Source: Diprion similis
Lineage: Eukaryota > Arthropoda > Insecta > Hymenoptera > Diprionidae
Reading direction: 5' to 3'
Assembly (NCBI RefSeq): GCF_021155765.1
Contig: NC_060105.1
Span: 9,767,001 to 9,831,000 of the forward strand
DNA length: 64,000 bases
Numbering within the stretch: position 1 is the first letter of the stretch; each line of letters opens with the position of its first letter. The position numbers were made by a program, and so were the translations under genes. This document shows, in pieces, positions 23,701 through 35,897 of the stretch. The notes below the pieces were generated by a model. The model did not search any database. It saw only the letters and a list, made by a program, of their open reading frames with translations, and had not been told where the DNA came from.

Positions 23701-26700
23701 ATACGTTCGCAAGCAGAGCCTTTAAGCTCAACACCCACTGTTGCAGCATGCCTATATGTATAGTTAACTCTCCATTGGTCGAACATCCTCATTATTGAAC
23801 CTGACCCCCATGTATACGTAATGGAACCCTATTAACGCATTATAGATCTGCGTTCACTGATATGATGATAATTATAGTTACCCATCTGAATTTGATAACA
23901 TATTAACGAATTAATTAAACGTCACCCATAAGACTCGTGGTTTCGCGGATTTAAAAATTTTTTTTTTTTTAACTTGAATTATTTCCAGTTTTAAACCCTA
24001 GTGATCAGCCGGTTTTAACAATTTTCTTTTCATTATCGTAAACAGTAACATTGATAAGAATTCCCTTGGTTGAATAAAATTTTATACAAAACTTGAATCA
24101 TAAATTCTTGGTTTTGTTGAATTCAATTTTCAATTTTCTTTGGTAACAATTCAACGTGAGAAAACAACAATAAAGAAGAACAAAAATAAGTGTGAAAGCA
24201 ACATTTTTTCTTCTTTGAATAATAACAATGAGACAATTCGTTAATTTTAGAATCAACCAACTCTTATTGTTAAAGGAATTCAGAAATAGATTTCCGAATA
24301 ACTTTGCAAACAGATATGAATTTTTCACTACTAAAATTATAATTCCTCGAAAACCTGCATCCATTCAGGATCGATCGATCCATCGTCGATCAGGATATCA
24401 ACGTATGGAGATTGTTCGTTGCGTATAAGACACACGGTTATTACAAAATATACGAACCTTCCTGCCTGTTGAGTCCTTCTTCGTTGCAAGCGATCAATTA
24501 TTTGTTACACCGAATCACAAATCACTGCATTTAGATTAACTAAAGACAATTTTTCAAAATTGTCACGTGAACATTCTTGACTTCTTTGTTCACTTCAAAA
24601 CACGGTAAGAAAAAACCGATAACAATTGTCACTCTGTAATTTCTTCTACCAGATAAAGTTGAACTTTTAAAATTACGAATCACAAGCAGAACGTCACGAC
24701 GATTTAAGCAAGCCGGCTAAATAATCGCGATAAATCGAATGTTTAGATCGAACCACATCCACGAACCTATTCACATGTGAACCTGGCCCTGTAATAAACA
24801 CCTCGGTCTATGTACGTGTTATACAAATGACTTGTGGTTTAAATCGGATAAAGAGCAAAGCCGCGGCTGCACCGAAGCCCGGTAGCCAGAGGTGAAGTAA
24901 TAAGGTATTCCAAAATTAAGCTGCCAGAGCTACAGAGGCAGCTACGCTCTCTCAGCTGTGTCTCGTCGACGACTCCCGATACAAACGCGAATGAATGAGC
25001 CAAAAATAAATGTCAACGTTTAACGTTCGCACGATATTCCAGGCTTACCGATCGTCTACATCCTGGTCACCGTTCCCAGCCTGCTTCCCTGGGGAAGCCA
25101 GGGTCCCCTTGCCGCGTTTCTATCCTGGTGTCACCTTATCGGGGCGGTCAGTCCATGGATCGGTTCTTTCCTCTACCACCTATTCATGAACCTCGACAAA
25201 GGCGAGGCCACTTATAAGAAGCTCTTGCAATTGGACATGCTCGGTATATGGATCAGCCAAAGCTTTGGTAAGGCGTTAGATCGTAAGTGATTAATTAACC
25301 CTGATTGGTCACAGTGCAAAACTCTGAAACAAATATCTAGAAAAAGAAAAAACTCAGCTTTTCTAGACGAGATACATTGTTTAAATAAGGTACTAAGGGA
25401 TGCCTTATACGAGAGGAGTTTGACAAACTTTTGGGGGCTGATATTGACCCTCGGTGACCATGAGTTATGGTCATTAACATCCATGTTACATGGCCAGTGT
25501 ATCTAATGGTGAATCTCTGTTCTTTCACGTCGATGAAATAACGTTTAAGATCGTTTACAGACTTGTCAGATTATCGACTTAATTACCTCGAGGTTCGATA
25601 TGGTCGAAGGTGGAAGGGATAAACGAAATTATATTTTTCAGGCGCCCTTCCGATGATCGCAGCATCCGTACATTGCTTGCCAGAAACACTCTGGCACTGT
25701 TGCCTCCTTGCTTATAGTGTTCTGAGTTTCTGGGGTCTCCTCAAGGTAATTGTTTGACCAATTTCGGTAAATTTGCGAATGTGATCTCACTGTTTCAGGA
25801 GAATCATTCAAACTTATGTACATAAATTATAGAATTACTCAAATTCAGACAGCTATATACAAAATCGTTTCACTCATCGTTTGGTCTGATGTGAAATAAT
25901 ATCCAAAGAATTTAAGTCAAGTCAGACTAAGTAAACTTTGGTTCCTTCGAACAGGCTATGAATGCGTGGTCGCCGTGGGATAGGCGGCTGTGTTTTGCAC
26001 CCCCATTCATGATGAGGATGTTCGTACTGACTCTGAGGTACATTGGAAGTAGCGGCGGATCACCTACGGCACTAACACATCTGGTTTTGCAAGTGGGTAT
26101 ACTAATTCGATGCTACACAAAGAAGCACAAAATTAACGATAGTTGAATGAAATCTCTACATGAGTCTCATTAAATTTCTGACGAAAAGGATGATTTTTTA
26201 CGAATAAAATATTCAATATGCTCTAGAACTTCTCCAAACCATCATGAAGTTGAAGCCAGCAGCCAAACGTGTTAAGCTTTTTGGAAATAGAAAAATGCAG
26301 TTCAGTTTTATTATCATAATTCTATAAAAGTGTTGGTGGTTCAAAGTGTTTCACTAAATTTTGATTTTCGAACTTCACTTTACCTTCTTCCAACAAACAT
26401 TAGAACACTTGACTGCTAATTCTAGCTACTATAGCTTCAGCCTCGTTCAACCATCCAGAATCGGAATGCAATTAAGGTATGTTTACCAGTTATTGTTCGT
26501 CAAAAATTGACGGTAGAAATTATGAATTTCTCAATGACTAAAACCAATTCCTACAGATTTTGACACTACAAATTTATTTTTTGGTACTTTTAGAAGTAAC
26601 GATCAAACAGATACAAGCAAAAAGGTCAATAACTGGGACATTTACCTTAATTCCTCGATGATTTTCGATGAAAATTGGCAATTTTTTTAAACCATTTTCA

Positions 26701-26970
26701 TCTCATGATTTTTACTTCGATCTCTGTATCTTTCAGGATCTGGTTGCTGTGGCTGGAGGTGCCGTTGGCGCGTTACACGTGCCAGAAAAATGGGTGCCTG
26801 GTAAAGTGGATCTGTTTCTGAACTCGCACAACATAATGCACGTGATGGTGGTTATGGCGGTTTACTCGATGCACGCGGCAACGTTGAGGGATTTGGCATG
26901 GATGTCCAACCCTTCTGTCTGCATCGCGGTGTCGACTGCAACCCTGTCTTCGACTCATGAAGAGCTGTGA
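11731..26970 (+). CDS. PAQR4: Progestin and adipoQ receptor family member 4 (PAQR4), 317 aa, five coding exons
   Basis: Coding exons: 11,731-11,983; 25,043-25,267; 25,642-25,745; 25,955-26,092; 26,737-26,970. All junctions are GT/AG and phases close (954 nt). It belongs to the seven-transmembrane PAQR/haemolysin III-like family. PAQR hallmarks are visible: HNETVNILTH at about residues 75-84, the S-x3-H block (GSFLYHLF, His130) in exon 2, and the C-terminal SHNIMH (His271 and His275), which together form the metal site in this family. PRHLQFNPYIYTGYRP near residue 45 and LPEKW-like HVPEKWVPGK near 254 are typical of PAQR4 rather than adiponectin receptors. In vertebrates PAQR4 is an internal-membrane protein linked to ceramide handling; that function is carried over by homology. 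Start chosen as the first ATG in frame, 37 codons before the conserved WNDMPRHLQF block. Intron 1 is 13 kb. The first canonical AATAAA after the stop is at 27,528. Confidence 0.93.
14667..14994. mobile_element. Fold-back MITE, 328 bp, arms about 120 bp
   Basis: The left arm (14,667-14,789) starts TTTCTATTTTCC and the right arm (14,876-14,994) ends GGAAAATAGAAA. Most of each arm pairs, including GACTAGCTAACGA with its partner in TCGTTAGCTAGTTA and GAGAATTGAAC with GTTCAATTCTC. A TA pair lies symmetrically 4 nt inside both ends, so the true boundary may be a TA duplication. No coding capacity. Confidence 0.7.
16317..16336. repeat. TA microsatellite
   Basis: Alternating ATATAT tract inside PAQR4 intron 1; similar tracts are seen elsewhere in the window. 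Confidence 0.8.
16483..16521. repeat. Short imperfect hairpin in PAQR4 intron 1
   Basis: GCAACATTTTGTTGC and GCAACAAAATTTTTGC pair over about 15 bp with one bulge and an 8-nt loop. It is short for a pre-miRNA stem and may be chance in AT-rich DNA, or the core of an eroded inverted-repeat element. Confidence 0.45.
18550..18573. repeat. AT dinucleotide microsatellite
   Basis: About 12 AT units directly upstream of the 18.7-kb inverted-repeat element. Confidence 0.85.
18665..18874. mobile_element. MITE, 210 bp, with about 36-bp near-perfect terminal inverted repeats
   Basis: The left end begins CACAGATTTCTATACCGACA and runs to CCGACACTTA at 18,700. The right end (18,839-18,874) is its reverse complement with one mismatch, ending GGAATCTGTG. 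Pairing resumes inward (TTAGAATGCTCGACG against CGTCGAACATTCTA). No clear target duplication was seen and there is no transposase. Superfamily unknown. Confidence 0.75.
19664..20005. mobile_element. MITE, 342 bp, with TTAGGGTGGTCC ends
   Basis: Left end TTAGGGTGGTCCT, right end AGGACCATCCTAA. A second internal pair (AATTATTTCAACCAGTTA against TAACTGGTAGAAATTAA) flanks poly-A and poly-T runs, so most of the element folds back on itself. The interior matches imperfectly around AATTCTGACAAAATTC. No coding potential. Confidence 0.7.
20371..20914. mobile_element. Fold-back element, 544 bp, arms about 90-100 bp
   Basis: The left arm (about 20,371-20,470) and right arm (about 20,805-20,914) share, inverted, CCGGCAG...GCCAGTGATGGTGAAT, then TCGAACAAC/TCAAACAAC, then GATAGAAATGA. 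Identity is roughly 75-80% by eye. The central 330 bp is AT-rich and non-coding. The exact ends and any duplication are unclear. Confidence 0.6.
21022..21065. repeat. 13-bp perfect inverted repeat
   Basis: TGTATACAATAAA and TTTATTGTATACA are exact reverse complements separated by 18 nt, giving a stable small hairpin in intron 1. Confidence 0.75.
22897..23228. mobile_element. MITE with GAGG(T/C)TGA...AACGTTATCGTA ends and internal tandem repeats
   Basis: Left end ACGAGGTTGAAGGTAGTAAC continuing GTTATCGTAATGA. The right end near 23,195-23,226 is an inverted copy (ACGATAACGTTACTAGCATC continuing AGCCTCATC). Pairing extends inward. Another inverted copy of the end motif (TTTAACGTTAAAAACTTCAG) follows at about 23,257, suggesting nesting or end duplication. 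Three 54-bp tandem units fill the centre. Confidence 0.65.
23011..23172 (+). repeat. Three tandem 54-bp repeats
   Basis: Units start at 23,011, 23,065 and 23,119, each beginning CA(C/T)ATTT(T/C)GAAGACTT. The first two are about 89% identical, the third more diverged. They lie inside the 22.9-kb MITE. Confidence 0.9.
26247..26450. repeat. Eroded copy of the GAGGCTGAAG repeat family in PAQR4 intron 4
   Basis: ATGAAGTTGAAGCCAGCAGC (about 26,244) and the inverted TAGCTTCAGCCTCGTT (about 26,430) resemble the ends of the 22.9-kb element. The match is short and decayed. Confidence 0.35.
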
Positions 26971-29900
26971 TCAATTCGATTTAGAAACGCGATTATTATA
27001 CTTCTAGCAAAGACTTTTGCTGTGATGGTAGAAGCCATGCATTTATTGCAACTTTTCGTGGCTGCAGAAGTATCTTCCATCGTTACGTCTATGATACCTA
27101 TACATATATAATGTCGGGAAACCCTGGTAAAAATTTACTTACTTAAAATTAGCAAAACTCTGCAGACATAGTTTTTTAATTTTTCTTCAGAAATTTCATT
27201 TCTTTATTACGTTTTATGCAAATATTCTTTTCACCTTATTTTTATGTATATAGAATTTTTCACCAATTTCGTTCATCAACTTTTCTCAAAGATGTGCTTT
27301 CGTTTTTATATTGCAAGATTTCGTCATTTCTTCACCTTGTTTTATTTATAATATTTTTATTTCTCATTTACCATTTCTAAGTTCACAAAAACTTTCGACG
27401 AAGTGATAAAAAAAAAAAAAATCTTTTAAAAATTTCTCATCATATTTCAGAAGTTTCCAAAAAATTCTATTAATTTGATTCAGACCCAATTCAGCTGAAC
27501 CTAGTAATTTCTTGTAGTCTTAAGGTCAATAAATTTTCACTAGATTCGATTAAATATCCGTTTTTACCAACTGAAATAACTTTAGTATTTTTTTATTCAC
27601 AGAGAAATGAAGAAATCTCACATCGAAAGGTATAAAATCGTAGAAATTGCATATGAAAAATGACGGCACAACAATGTTGAGAAATGCAGAAAAGTCACAA
27701 AGATATTTGAAAAAAGTGTAAAGCCCTGCATTGAGAAAAGTTGGATATTTACGGAGAAGTTCTCAATATATCTGTGCGATATTTTTACTATATATACTTA
27801 CAATTGACAGTCTTATTTTTCTTTTTAAATGACAACGCAGAGAAATTTCGTGAGAAAATCTTTTTCCCAGGGTAGATCCTGACGTTCAATGTCTGCCTAC
27901 TGTTTCATTAGCTCGCAAACTTTATTATATGAATCACAACGAGTTTGCCGAGCAACTCGTTGTCACAGAATATAAATTATTAACTTTTGCTATGCACGAG
28001 TTTGTATATAATTATATTATACATAGATATATACTTATATACATTATATACAGGAAGATACACTTCCCTACGTGAATTATTCAATATTTGTTTATTTATT
28101 TAATTAATTTATTTATTTATTTGCACCAAAGTAGCTTGCCAAATATTTTTTTAGCCTACGTTTTCTAGATCTTTAATTTATACACGACACCGCGTATACG
28201 ATAAAAATACTTAACATATTAAAAATTCGCTCTTGATCATTGAATATTTGTCGATTACCGCGGCTGCGAGTTTACCATAATTGAATGAATATATTTTTCA
28301 GTGGTGTACTTGTGACAAATTCAGATTCATTGCTAAGGAGCGAGTATAATATTGATTCCTAAAAACGTTTATTCTCTCCTTAAAGATTCTTTAGAAATTA
28401 ATACTTTGTCAAGCTTCGATTATTTACTATGCCTTCCACGTGTACCTAATTCGTGAAAAATTCGATTCATTCAAATTCTATGGAATGAATCAATGTCCGT
28501 GTGTGATTTGAAGAAAGAACGAGAAAATTTTTTTACACGAATTTTGAAGACCAATTTTTCAACAAGATTATAAAATCAGTGTAAAATGCAAATACCTTAA
28601 TATTATTACGGCTAGGAAGAGAAATAACTGTATAACCCAGGCGCAGGTGAGCGTCGTAAGTGAAAAATCGCAAAACTTTTCCAGCAAAGCAAGAGCAACT
28701 TTAATAGAAAATTTCTTCAGAAAGTATCAAGTTCTGACATGATTAAATTAATCAATCGTATGTATTCGCAATTATTTAACTAGAAGTGAAAATCAGTGCG
28801 TCTTGAAGTTGCAGGCGATTTTAGGAGGCACTTTTTCGAAATTCTCAACATATTTATCCTCTGATAATAAAATTTTTCATTAAATAATTATACGCGATTA
28901 TTCAATAGGCGCGTCTCGGCAGTGAAGCCCCACTATTTATAGAATTTAAGTTAAAAGCTTGATTAATTAATTAATATTTATAGTACGATAGTAGAACTAG
29001 ATAGAAATAAAAGTTTAGCTAGTTGATCCGATAAATTACATTCGTTTTATTACGAAGTTTCGGTATAATAAGCATATTTCTATAATTAGATATCAATTGT
29101 CCCCCCCTTTCATTGACTAGATTTTGAGGATTTAATTCCTGTGAATTAGTCATATACGATATACAAGTGAGGTCACGAAATATCGACGACGACTCGTTAT
29201 CATTCAAAATATTAAAGTTTTTCTTCTACGCTTTCGAACTATCTCCATCAGCTTTATAGATTTACAATTAACAAGTATTCAGATAACATTTGACTTTGAA
29301 TAGAGGATTTTATAGAGTAGTAGATCTGAGACAGAAGATCGTGCCATTATATTATTCATGAACAATAAAAAAAATTGTGATTAGAACGTAGTCGAGGAAA
29401 GAAGAAAAAAAAAAAAAAAAAAAAACATTCATCATTGCTGTAGTTCTTATGATTATAATAACGTTCAATTAATACCGGCAAGTGACGTTGACATCCGTAC
29501 GTTTTTTCAGTATTCTAAATATCGCATGAAAAAAGAATCTCTAAAAATATCTAAGGCTGTCAAGATCATACAGAATCATGAAAGGTTCGTATTTTGAACA
29601 AACAATTGGGTTCGAACGAAAAGAAAAAGCGATTAGAAAAAGTAAATAATCGGTAAACCTGTGTCTGCTGGTAAACTCGATCGTTATTAATTGTTCGAGA
29701 AGAAGAAGAAGAAAAAAGTTGAAGTCTATAATTAGACGACGTAGAATATAAGTAAACCCTATACATACGTAAATAGTTAACGATGAAAATTTAAAAGAAA
29801 TATAAAATTTAGAAAAATACCGTTACATCAAGTGACGCAGGGCAAATTTTATTACCTAATCTTCGTAGATAGTAAAAATTTAAACATAACTCACGTAACC

Positions 29901-30497
29901 CGTTCTGATCCGCATAATACTATACAGACGATACATTTTTTGACTATTATAGAGAAGATACGAGACTTAGATATACCTGTAATTATAATTATTAGCAAAG
30001 TTTGTAGATAATTAATTATTGCTGTAAATATGAGGGGTGAAAACAAAAAAAAAACAAATAAATAAAACAACAGCTGGAAATGGTCCTAATTGAAGTTGGG
30101 CAATCGGTGAAATGCTACATAATATTTTACCTTCGAATTAGTTGTACCTATTGCCATTTAAATAATAATAAATAAAACTTGATTTTAGTTTCAGTAGATA
30201 ATATAATTAGACGTACAAAGACTCGTACAAGACGATGCAGTTGTCTTATACGGATATTGTTTGCTTTCGAGTACTTCCATAAAATGATACTTTGGTTCAT
30301 AGCTAACGTGTATGTGGCGATTACGTACTGCCCACCCCAAAAACAGATGAAAGAAAAAGATTGTAATAATAAACGTGAGGATTTTTCCGAGTTTAAAATA
30401 TAATTAACTAATAATCTTATCCCGACGATCCTTATTCTTCTATACCATAGCAAGTAGCGCACTCTTGTGATATAATTGTGACGTATTAGATTAGAAA

Positions 30498-30540
<43 letters not shown>
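30498..30540 (+). repeat. AAT trinucleotide microsatellite
   Basis: About 13 uninterrupted AAT units followed by ACA/ATA variants. Confidence 0.95.
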
Positions 30541-30541
<1 letters not shown>

Positions 30542-33500
30542 CAACAATAATATTAATAACGATAATAGTGACGGAATAATTAGCTGAATCATAATATCGT
30601 TTGTTGTTTCAGGAACAACTATTAGCTAGTTTGTAAAAGAAACTTTATCCGCTGCTTGAGATTGGATTTTCGCTAGAGATTTTACAATGAACGTTGTACG
30701 TAAATTATACATGAATAATATTATAGCGACAAAGTCGGGTGTACAAATGTATCATTACATTAGATATTAGAACAACGCAGTTCGACTGATCGTAACTAAA
30801 TCTTTCATTAAGTCCTGCTTGTGAACGGTAAATATTTTATATAAAAATTAATATTGTATTTACGCCTTGCCGATGCCTATAAGCTATGTTTAATGCGAAT
30901 CAACACACTTTTAAAATCTAGTGTTTTGCGCACGAAGGATCATATATATTTATCTGTGAAGCTATTCAGTCGTTACTAAGTTGGTATCGACATTGCTATG
31001 TAGAGTGAAATTTATTTTTCTTTCACATTGAATTGCAAAACCTTCTGAAAGTTGTTCATCCATGTCGAAAAGAGCTTCGCAAAGACCAAAGTTCATACAA
31101 AATCACCTCTTGCCTACCCATCAAATTTATAAATTCAGACGGATTTCTAATGCAGCAAGCATTAGTTGTCATAATCTATGAATGCAATATGTCCGAGCGT
31201 TAAAATGCCGAGCTGAACAACCATCAACTTTTGGAATGTATTGTTTTTCACTTTGGAAACAAAAAGGATTTCTCGCTTCAACCTTAAGGAGCGAATATTA
31301 TACTAACGTTGAAAAGAAATATACAGTTTAAGTCCAATCGGTGCTATATATATGTATTCTTTACTGGAAGTAGAAATTACCATCGATAAGCAATACAACA
31401 TCTAACAAGAATTCAATTCTGATGCAGGGCACGTTGAATATTATGAAAATATTTCAAGTCTATACACCCATAGATATCCTGCTGGCAAGAGCGTAACTTT
31501 TAAACTAATGTTTATCTGTATCAGGCCTATATCAGTACTGTAATTATAATTTTCAAAGTATTGCTGTCGATAATAAGTTTGTGAAAGAGAAAATCTTATA
31601 ATAATTTTCTTCTTTATCAATCCTGATTTTAGAACAAATTTTTAAATTGTAAAATAATATACACGGAACAATTTGAGTAGCTTAAGAAAAGTTCTGGCCC
31701 AATATTCCACTAAATTAATCAGTGTATTAATTATTGTTGAAGTTATTTTCGATTCCAAGCGTAGTTTAAATAGGTACTGACGGTATATTATACAAATAAA
31801 TTGTTGATGATGAGCAGCATCGTTTATCTGTATAATCTTTGTAGAGCTTTATAATTAATAATTACGCATAACGAGCATCCTTATTTAATTAAAACTCGCC
31901 CCGAGATTAATTTTTCACTCAAATGTGATAAAATTCGTTGATCAATTACTCAAACAGCTTCAAGCACCAATAAGCATGTTAAGAATTATGGTTCTCCGAT
32001 ACATATCACTGTGTAATGCAATATTTCACTTCAAGCTCAAACTCGCAATATGTAATTTTGAATAAAAATACAACAAAACATAACCGTTTTTATCTAAACG
32101 GACATGTCCAAACATGCGTAGGTGTTTAACTGTTTCGAGTAAATTTATTTAAAATTTCTAGACAGTTGAAAGATGAGTTGCAAATCGTTATCAATTACAT
32201 ACGTGAATAAATTATCATGTTATGAAAATCCTGTACGACAGTATATCATGTTAACAATAACATTTAAAAGAAAAAGTACCACGGATGCTACTTGACGAAG
32301 AAATATAAAACTATTCCACTAAAGTAACGAATAATTCTTATTTCAATCAACATTCACACTATTTTCCTGCAACGAGCTCCGGAAATTATCTCCCAAAAGT
32401 AAGTCACATACCGATCACGCTCTGGACAAGCTTCAAAGACAATGACAAGCAAATGTAATAAAGTTCGGGAAAAAAGAAAAAATATTAGTCATCTCTCGCT
32501 GCTGCACGGTGGACAATTAATTCCTACTGGACCGTATGAGATACACTTTAGGTATTCATTCTTTCAGTTACGTTGCTCAGAAGACGGAAAAAATTGGTAA
32601 ATTGGTCAAATGATTAGCTTTTGATTGGTTTAGATAAAAGTGAGTTAGACGAGATTGATGATGAACCTGCGAAAGTTGAAAGCCTATTGAATTCTGGCTG
32701 ACAGGAAATCTCAACTTTGAAGTATTTGAAAAAAAGAAAAAACAAAGAGATTGTTAAGAAGTACGCTTGCCGCTATTACCTGAAGCAGAATTATGCAAAT
32801 TCGTTAAGAAAAATGTGGACTTTTGAAATTTTTGACTTTTTTTTCAACTTACGTTGTGGAAATAATGAGTTGAATATTAATAAATAATTTTGATAGTGCT
32901 TTAGGCTATAGCTATACATGTGCAGAATAAGCCCTCAAATCAATGGAGAAAAAAGTCATTGAATCAACTAAATGTGCAGTTTCAAGATCTATCGATCTAA
33001 CAAAATGTTAAGTATTTTATTGAATTAAGTAAGTATATTGTGTTCGCCGCATTTAGTTGAATCAAATTGATAAGTATCGCTTGACTCAAATAATCCTTAA
33101 TTCCCTTTGTGTAAAGTGTTACCTTAATATTTTCGAAGACCTGCTTCAAGAGAGTTTCCTCAGTTTCGGTAGAAAAGCCCATCTCAAACGTTTGATATCT
33201 TTATCATAAAATTCCTGATCGATTCATAGATTTCCCTGGAAATATAAGAAGCGTCTCAATGTTGTGATAAAAAATAATCAGACACATGGAATGGCTTCGA
33301 CTACTTGTTGTTTGAAAAAATGAATCAAAAAATACGATTAAAACGTGAATATATTACTCATGTGATTAATCATAAAGATTTACTACGGAATTGCATTTTA
33401 ATATTAATGATGAGAAAATTTCAGTGCTCAAGTTTACATCTCTATGAAGAGATTCACTCCATTTTTAAAATTCAAACTTTTTTCAGTGTGAATAATTTGC

Positions 33501-34351
33501 TTATTGTTTGCTAATTCACTTTTTGTGTTATCAAAAATAAACCGCCAAATTTTATGGTAGTGAAGTTTACCCAAGATTCATAAAATGGATAATATTTTTC
33601 GGTGAAACATGATTTTAGTGACCTTAGACAAAGATCGTAGAAAAATTCCTTCACCGGAATTGACATTTAAATCAATTTTGTAAAAAATACCTTCGTTTTT
33701 AGTAAAAATGTTTCAAATGAGTTTGCTTTTCAATTATTTGTTCTTTTTTCAAATTTCCAAGCAACACCCTAACTAATATTTTAAAACCGGAGCTATTTCA
33801 CCTCCGTTCGACTATGGTTCATCAAACACAATTACCATACACAGTGGAAAGATGACAATGTTACCATTTAAAAACCAAAACAGACTACAAAAGATCAGTT
33901 GGTCTTAAATCACAACATTCCGACTAATCCCGTCAATGTAATTTGAAATTAAGAATGTGCTAAACTGATGATAAATATTCTCATAAAAATGAGTAAATCT
34001 AGATAATATTTTCTTGGATCAATTTTCATATTTAATGCATTAAACGATTCGAAAAGTTCTGAAAACCGTCTAAACCACACATATTGTTTGTGATAAAGTT
34101 TACGTTTAAATATATGTACTTACCAAAGTTGAGGATTTTCCTTCATTCCATTTTTGATCTAGATAAGAAGAATAAAATTAAGACAATATTATTAAGTGAC
34201 ACAATATATCTTTTAAACAACTGACAACAGTTTAAAATATCGAACGATTCCTTCAATTTTATATATCAATGCGATCCGATGGAGCATCGAACGCGCGTGC
34301 GGATCAAATGGCGAAATGTGAGCCGTATTGCTCGCTCAAAATTAGGCGCGT

Positions 34352-34353
<2 letters not shown>

Positions 34354-34382
<29 letters not shown>
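34354..34382 (+). repeat. Poly-C run (29 nt)
   Basis: Twenty-nine consecutive C, within a roughly 200-bp GC-richer island in very AT-rich DNA. The minus-strand frame through it encodes only polyglycine and is not a gene. Confidence 0.9.
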
Positions 34383-34384
<2 letters not shown>

Positions 34385-35897
34385 TCACGACAGTTTTATT
34401 CGATCGTAGCGCCCTGACTCGAGTGGTAAGTTTCGAAAACTTTTGACCGACGATGAGGAGATTACCGGCACATACCTTACTGCATAATTTAAAGTAAATC
34501 GCCACTTACAGGCATTACAAGGAAAGTATTTCTCTGTTCGGACTCAAGCAAACATTTTTCTCTTTTTCTTTTAGGTATTAGCTCAGCACAAAAATTTTTT
34601 TTTTTTTTTTTTTTTCCATTAAAAATAATTGCTTTGACCTTAAAGTAACCTTGAAGATCCTTGTAAAGGTCATAGTCAAGGTCACGATTGTGTAAGTAGG
34701 AAGTTTTTTTTCAACTTTAATACCCATCTTCTTTTACGCAACTCAACGTTTTCAAGTTCTTCAGCCGTCCTGAAACTTTTGGGACACCCTGTATATCTAG
34801 ATATATATATACACATATAAACATACTTATTTGTTTATAATACGTAGTAATATGTACAGAGTAACGCATTATGAGTTACGTGTGCTTTGTATAGTACAGT
34901 AAACGGTTGTTTTTGTAAGTCTTTTAGGGTAGAGTTTCAAACTTTTGCAGGAATTATAATAATTATTTATATTTGTAAATAAGGTTTCCTTTTTGTCCCA
35001 CTACAATGGCGGAAATACACATAAATCTTTAGGTCAATAATTTTTATAATCCACATATTTTCAACTCTCAATCTCCTTTAAAATACATCACATAATATAT
35101 CAATATCTATTTGATCATATAATTATCAACAATATTAATTTAAGCCTGTTTTAAGCGGTACGATCACCTCACTTTTATCAACGAATGAATATTACTATTT
35201 TTTATGTCAATCTCGATTACTAAAATATTTCAAACATAACAGACGGAAGGATGAAAAATATATCGATTCAATTCAAGTTAGTTACTGGCCGTATTTAAAA
35301 AAAAATATAGATTTTTCTATAACTTTACCGAATTTCATTCAATAATAGCTGTTCAACTCTCCAAGTTTTGAATGAAAGTTAATAATTGGTAAAGCTCCAG
35401 CCAAAAAAGTGGACTTTTATCGGAGTAGGAACATGACATGCATTGTTCGTTTTGTTATACAAAACACAATACAGTGGCATCTATCCACTGATTCTCATGG
35501 AAAAGACTATCAATTTTTATGCAAAGTATTTATTATAAAATAACGTTAAATATTTATCGAAGAATCCGTAAGAAACAAGTAAAATAATACATTTTTCACC
35601 CCAAATGTACGTTTGTACGTATAATTTGTACGTACATGTGAATAAAATTGCATATCTTATATACAAAATACACATGTTTAAATGAACTATGCGTATAAAT
35701 AATAAATCAGCAACTTGATTGAATGATTAAATTAATTCGATAGGTCATTCTACCAGATTTCACGATTAAGAATATCGAGAGAAAAGTGAGGAAACTTATC
35801 GCGATCCCGAACAACTATTAGATATCTAACCATTGTTAATTATACATAATTACATTGCAACATACCAAAACCGAGTTCAAAAAATACTTCAATGTAT

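Larger units (their letters stand above)
11984..25042 (+). other. PAQR4 intron 1 (13 kb), rich in hairpin MITEs
   Basis: Bounded by GTAAGT at 11,984 and AG at 25,041-25,042. No protein-coding family was recognised within it. It hosts at least five inverted-repeat elements (about 14.7, 18.7, 19.7, 20.4 and 22.9 kb), several AT microsatellites, and a GC-richer patch at about 24.7-25.0 kb just before exon 2 that could hold an alternative promoter. Because the intron is transcribed, each element would form an RNA hairpin in the pre-mRNA. Confidence 0.85.
26971..35896. other. AT-rich intergenic region between convergent PAQR4 and FBXO9
   Basis: The first several hundred bases are probably PAQR4 3' untranslated sequence (AATAAA at 27,528-27,533). 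Beyond that, open frames are short and unrecognised. The region contains an AAT microsatellite (about 30,498-30,540), TTTA repeats near 28.1 kb, and a small GC-rich patch with a 29-nt poly-C run at 34.26-34.45 kb. I see no further gene. Confidence 0.55.

Noticed and set aside
34266..34505. Minus-strand 79-aa frame with polyglycine
   Set aside because: The glycine run is only the poly-C tract; no flanking homology.
34781..34791. GGGACACCCTG as a transposon end
   Set aside because: No partner end found within several kb; could be a remnant or chance.
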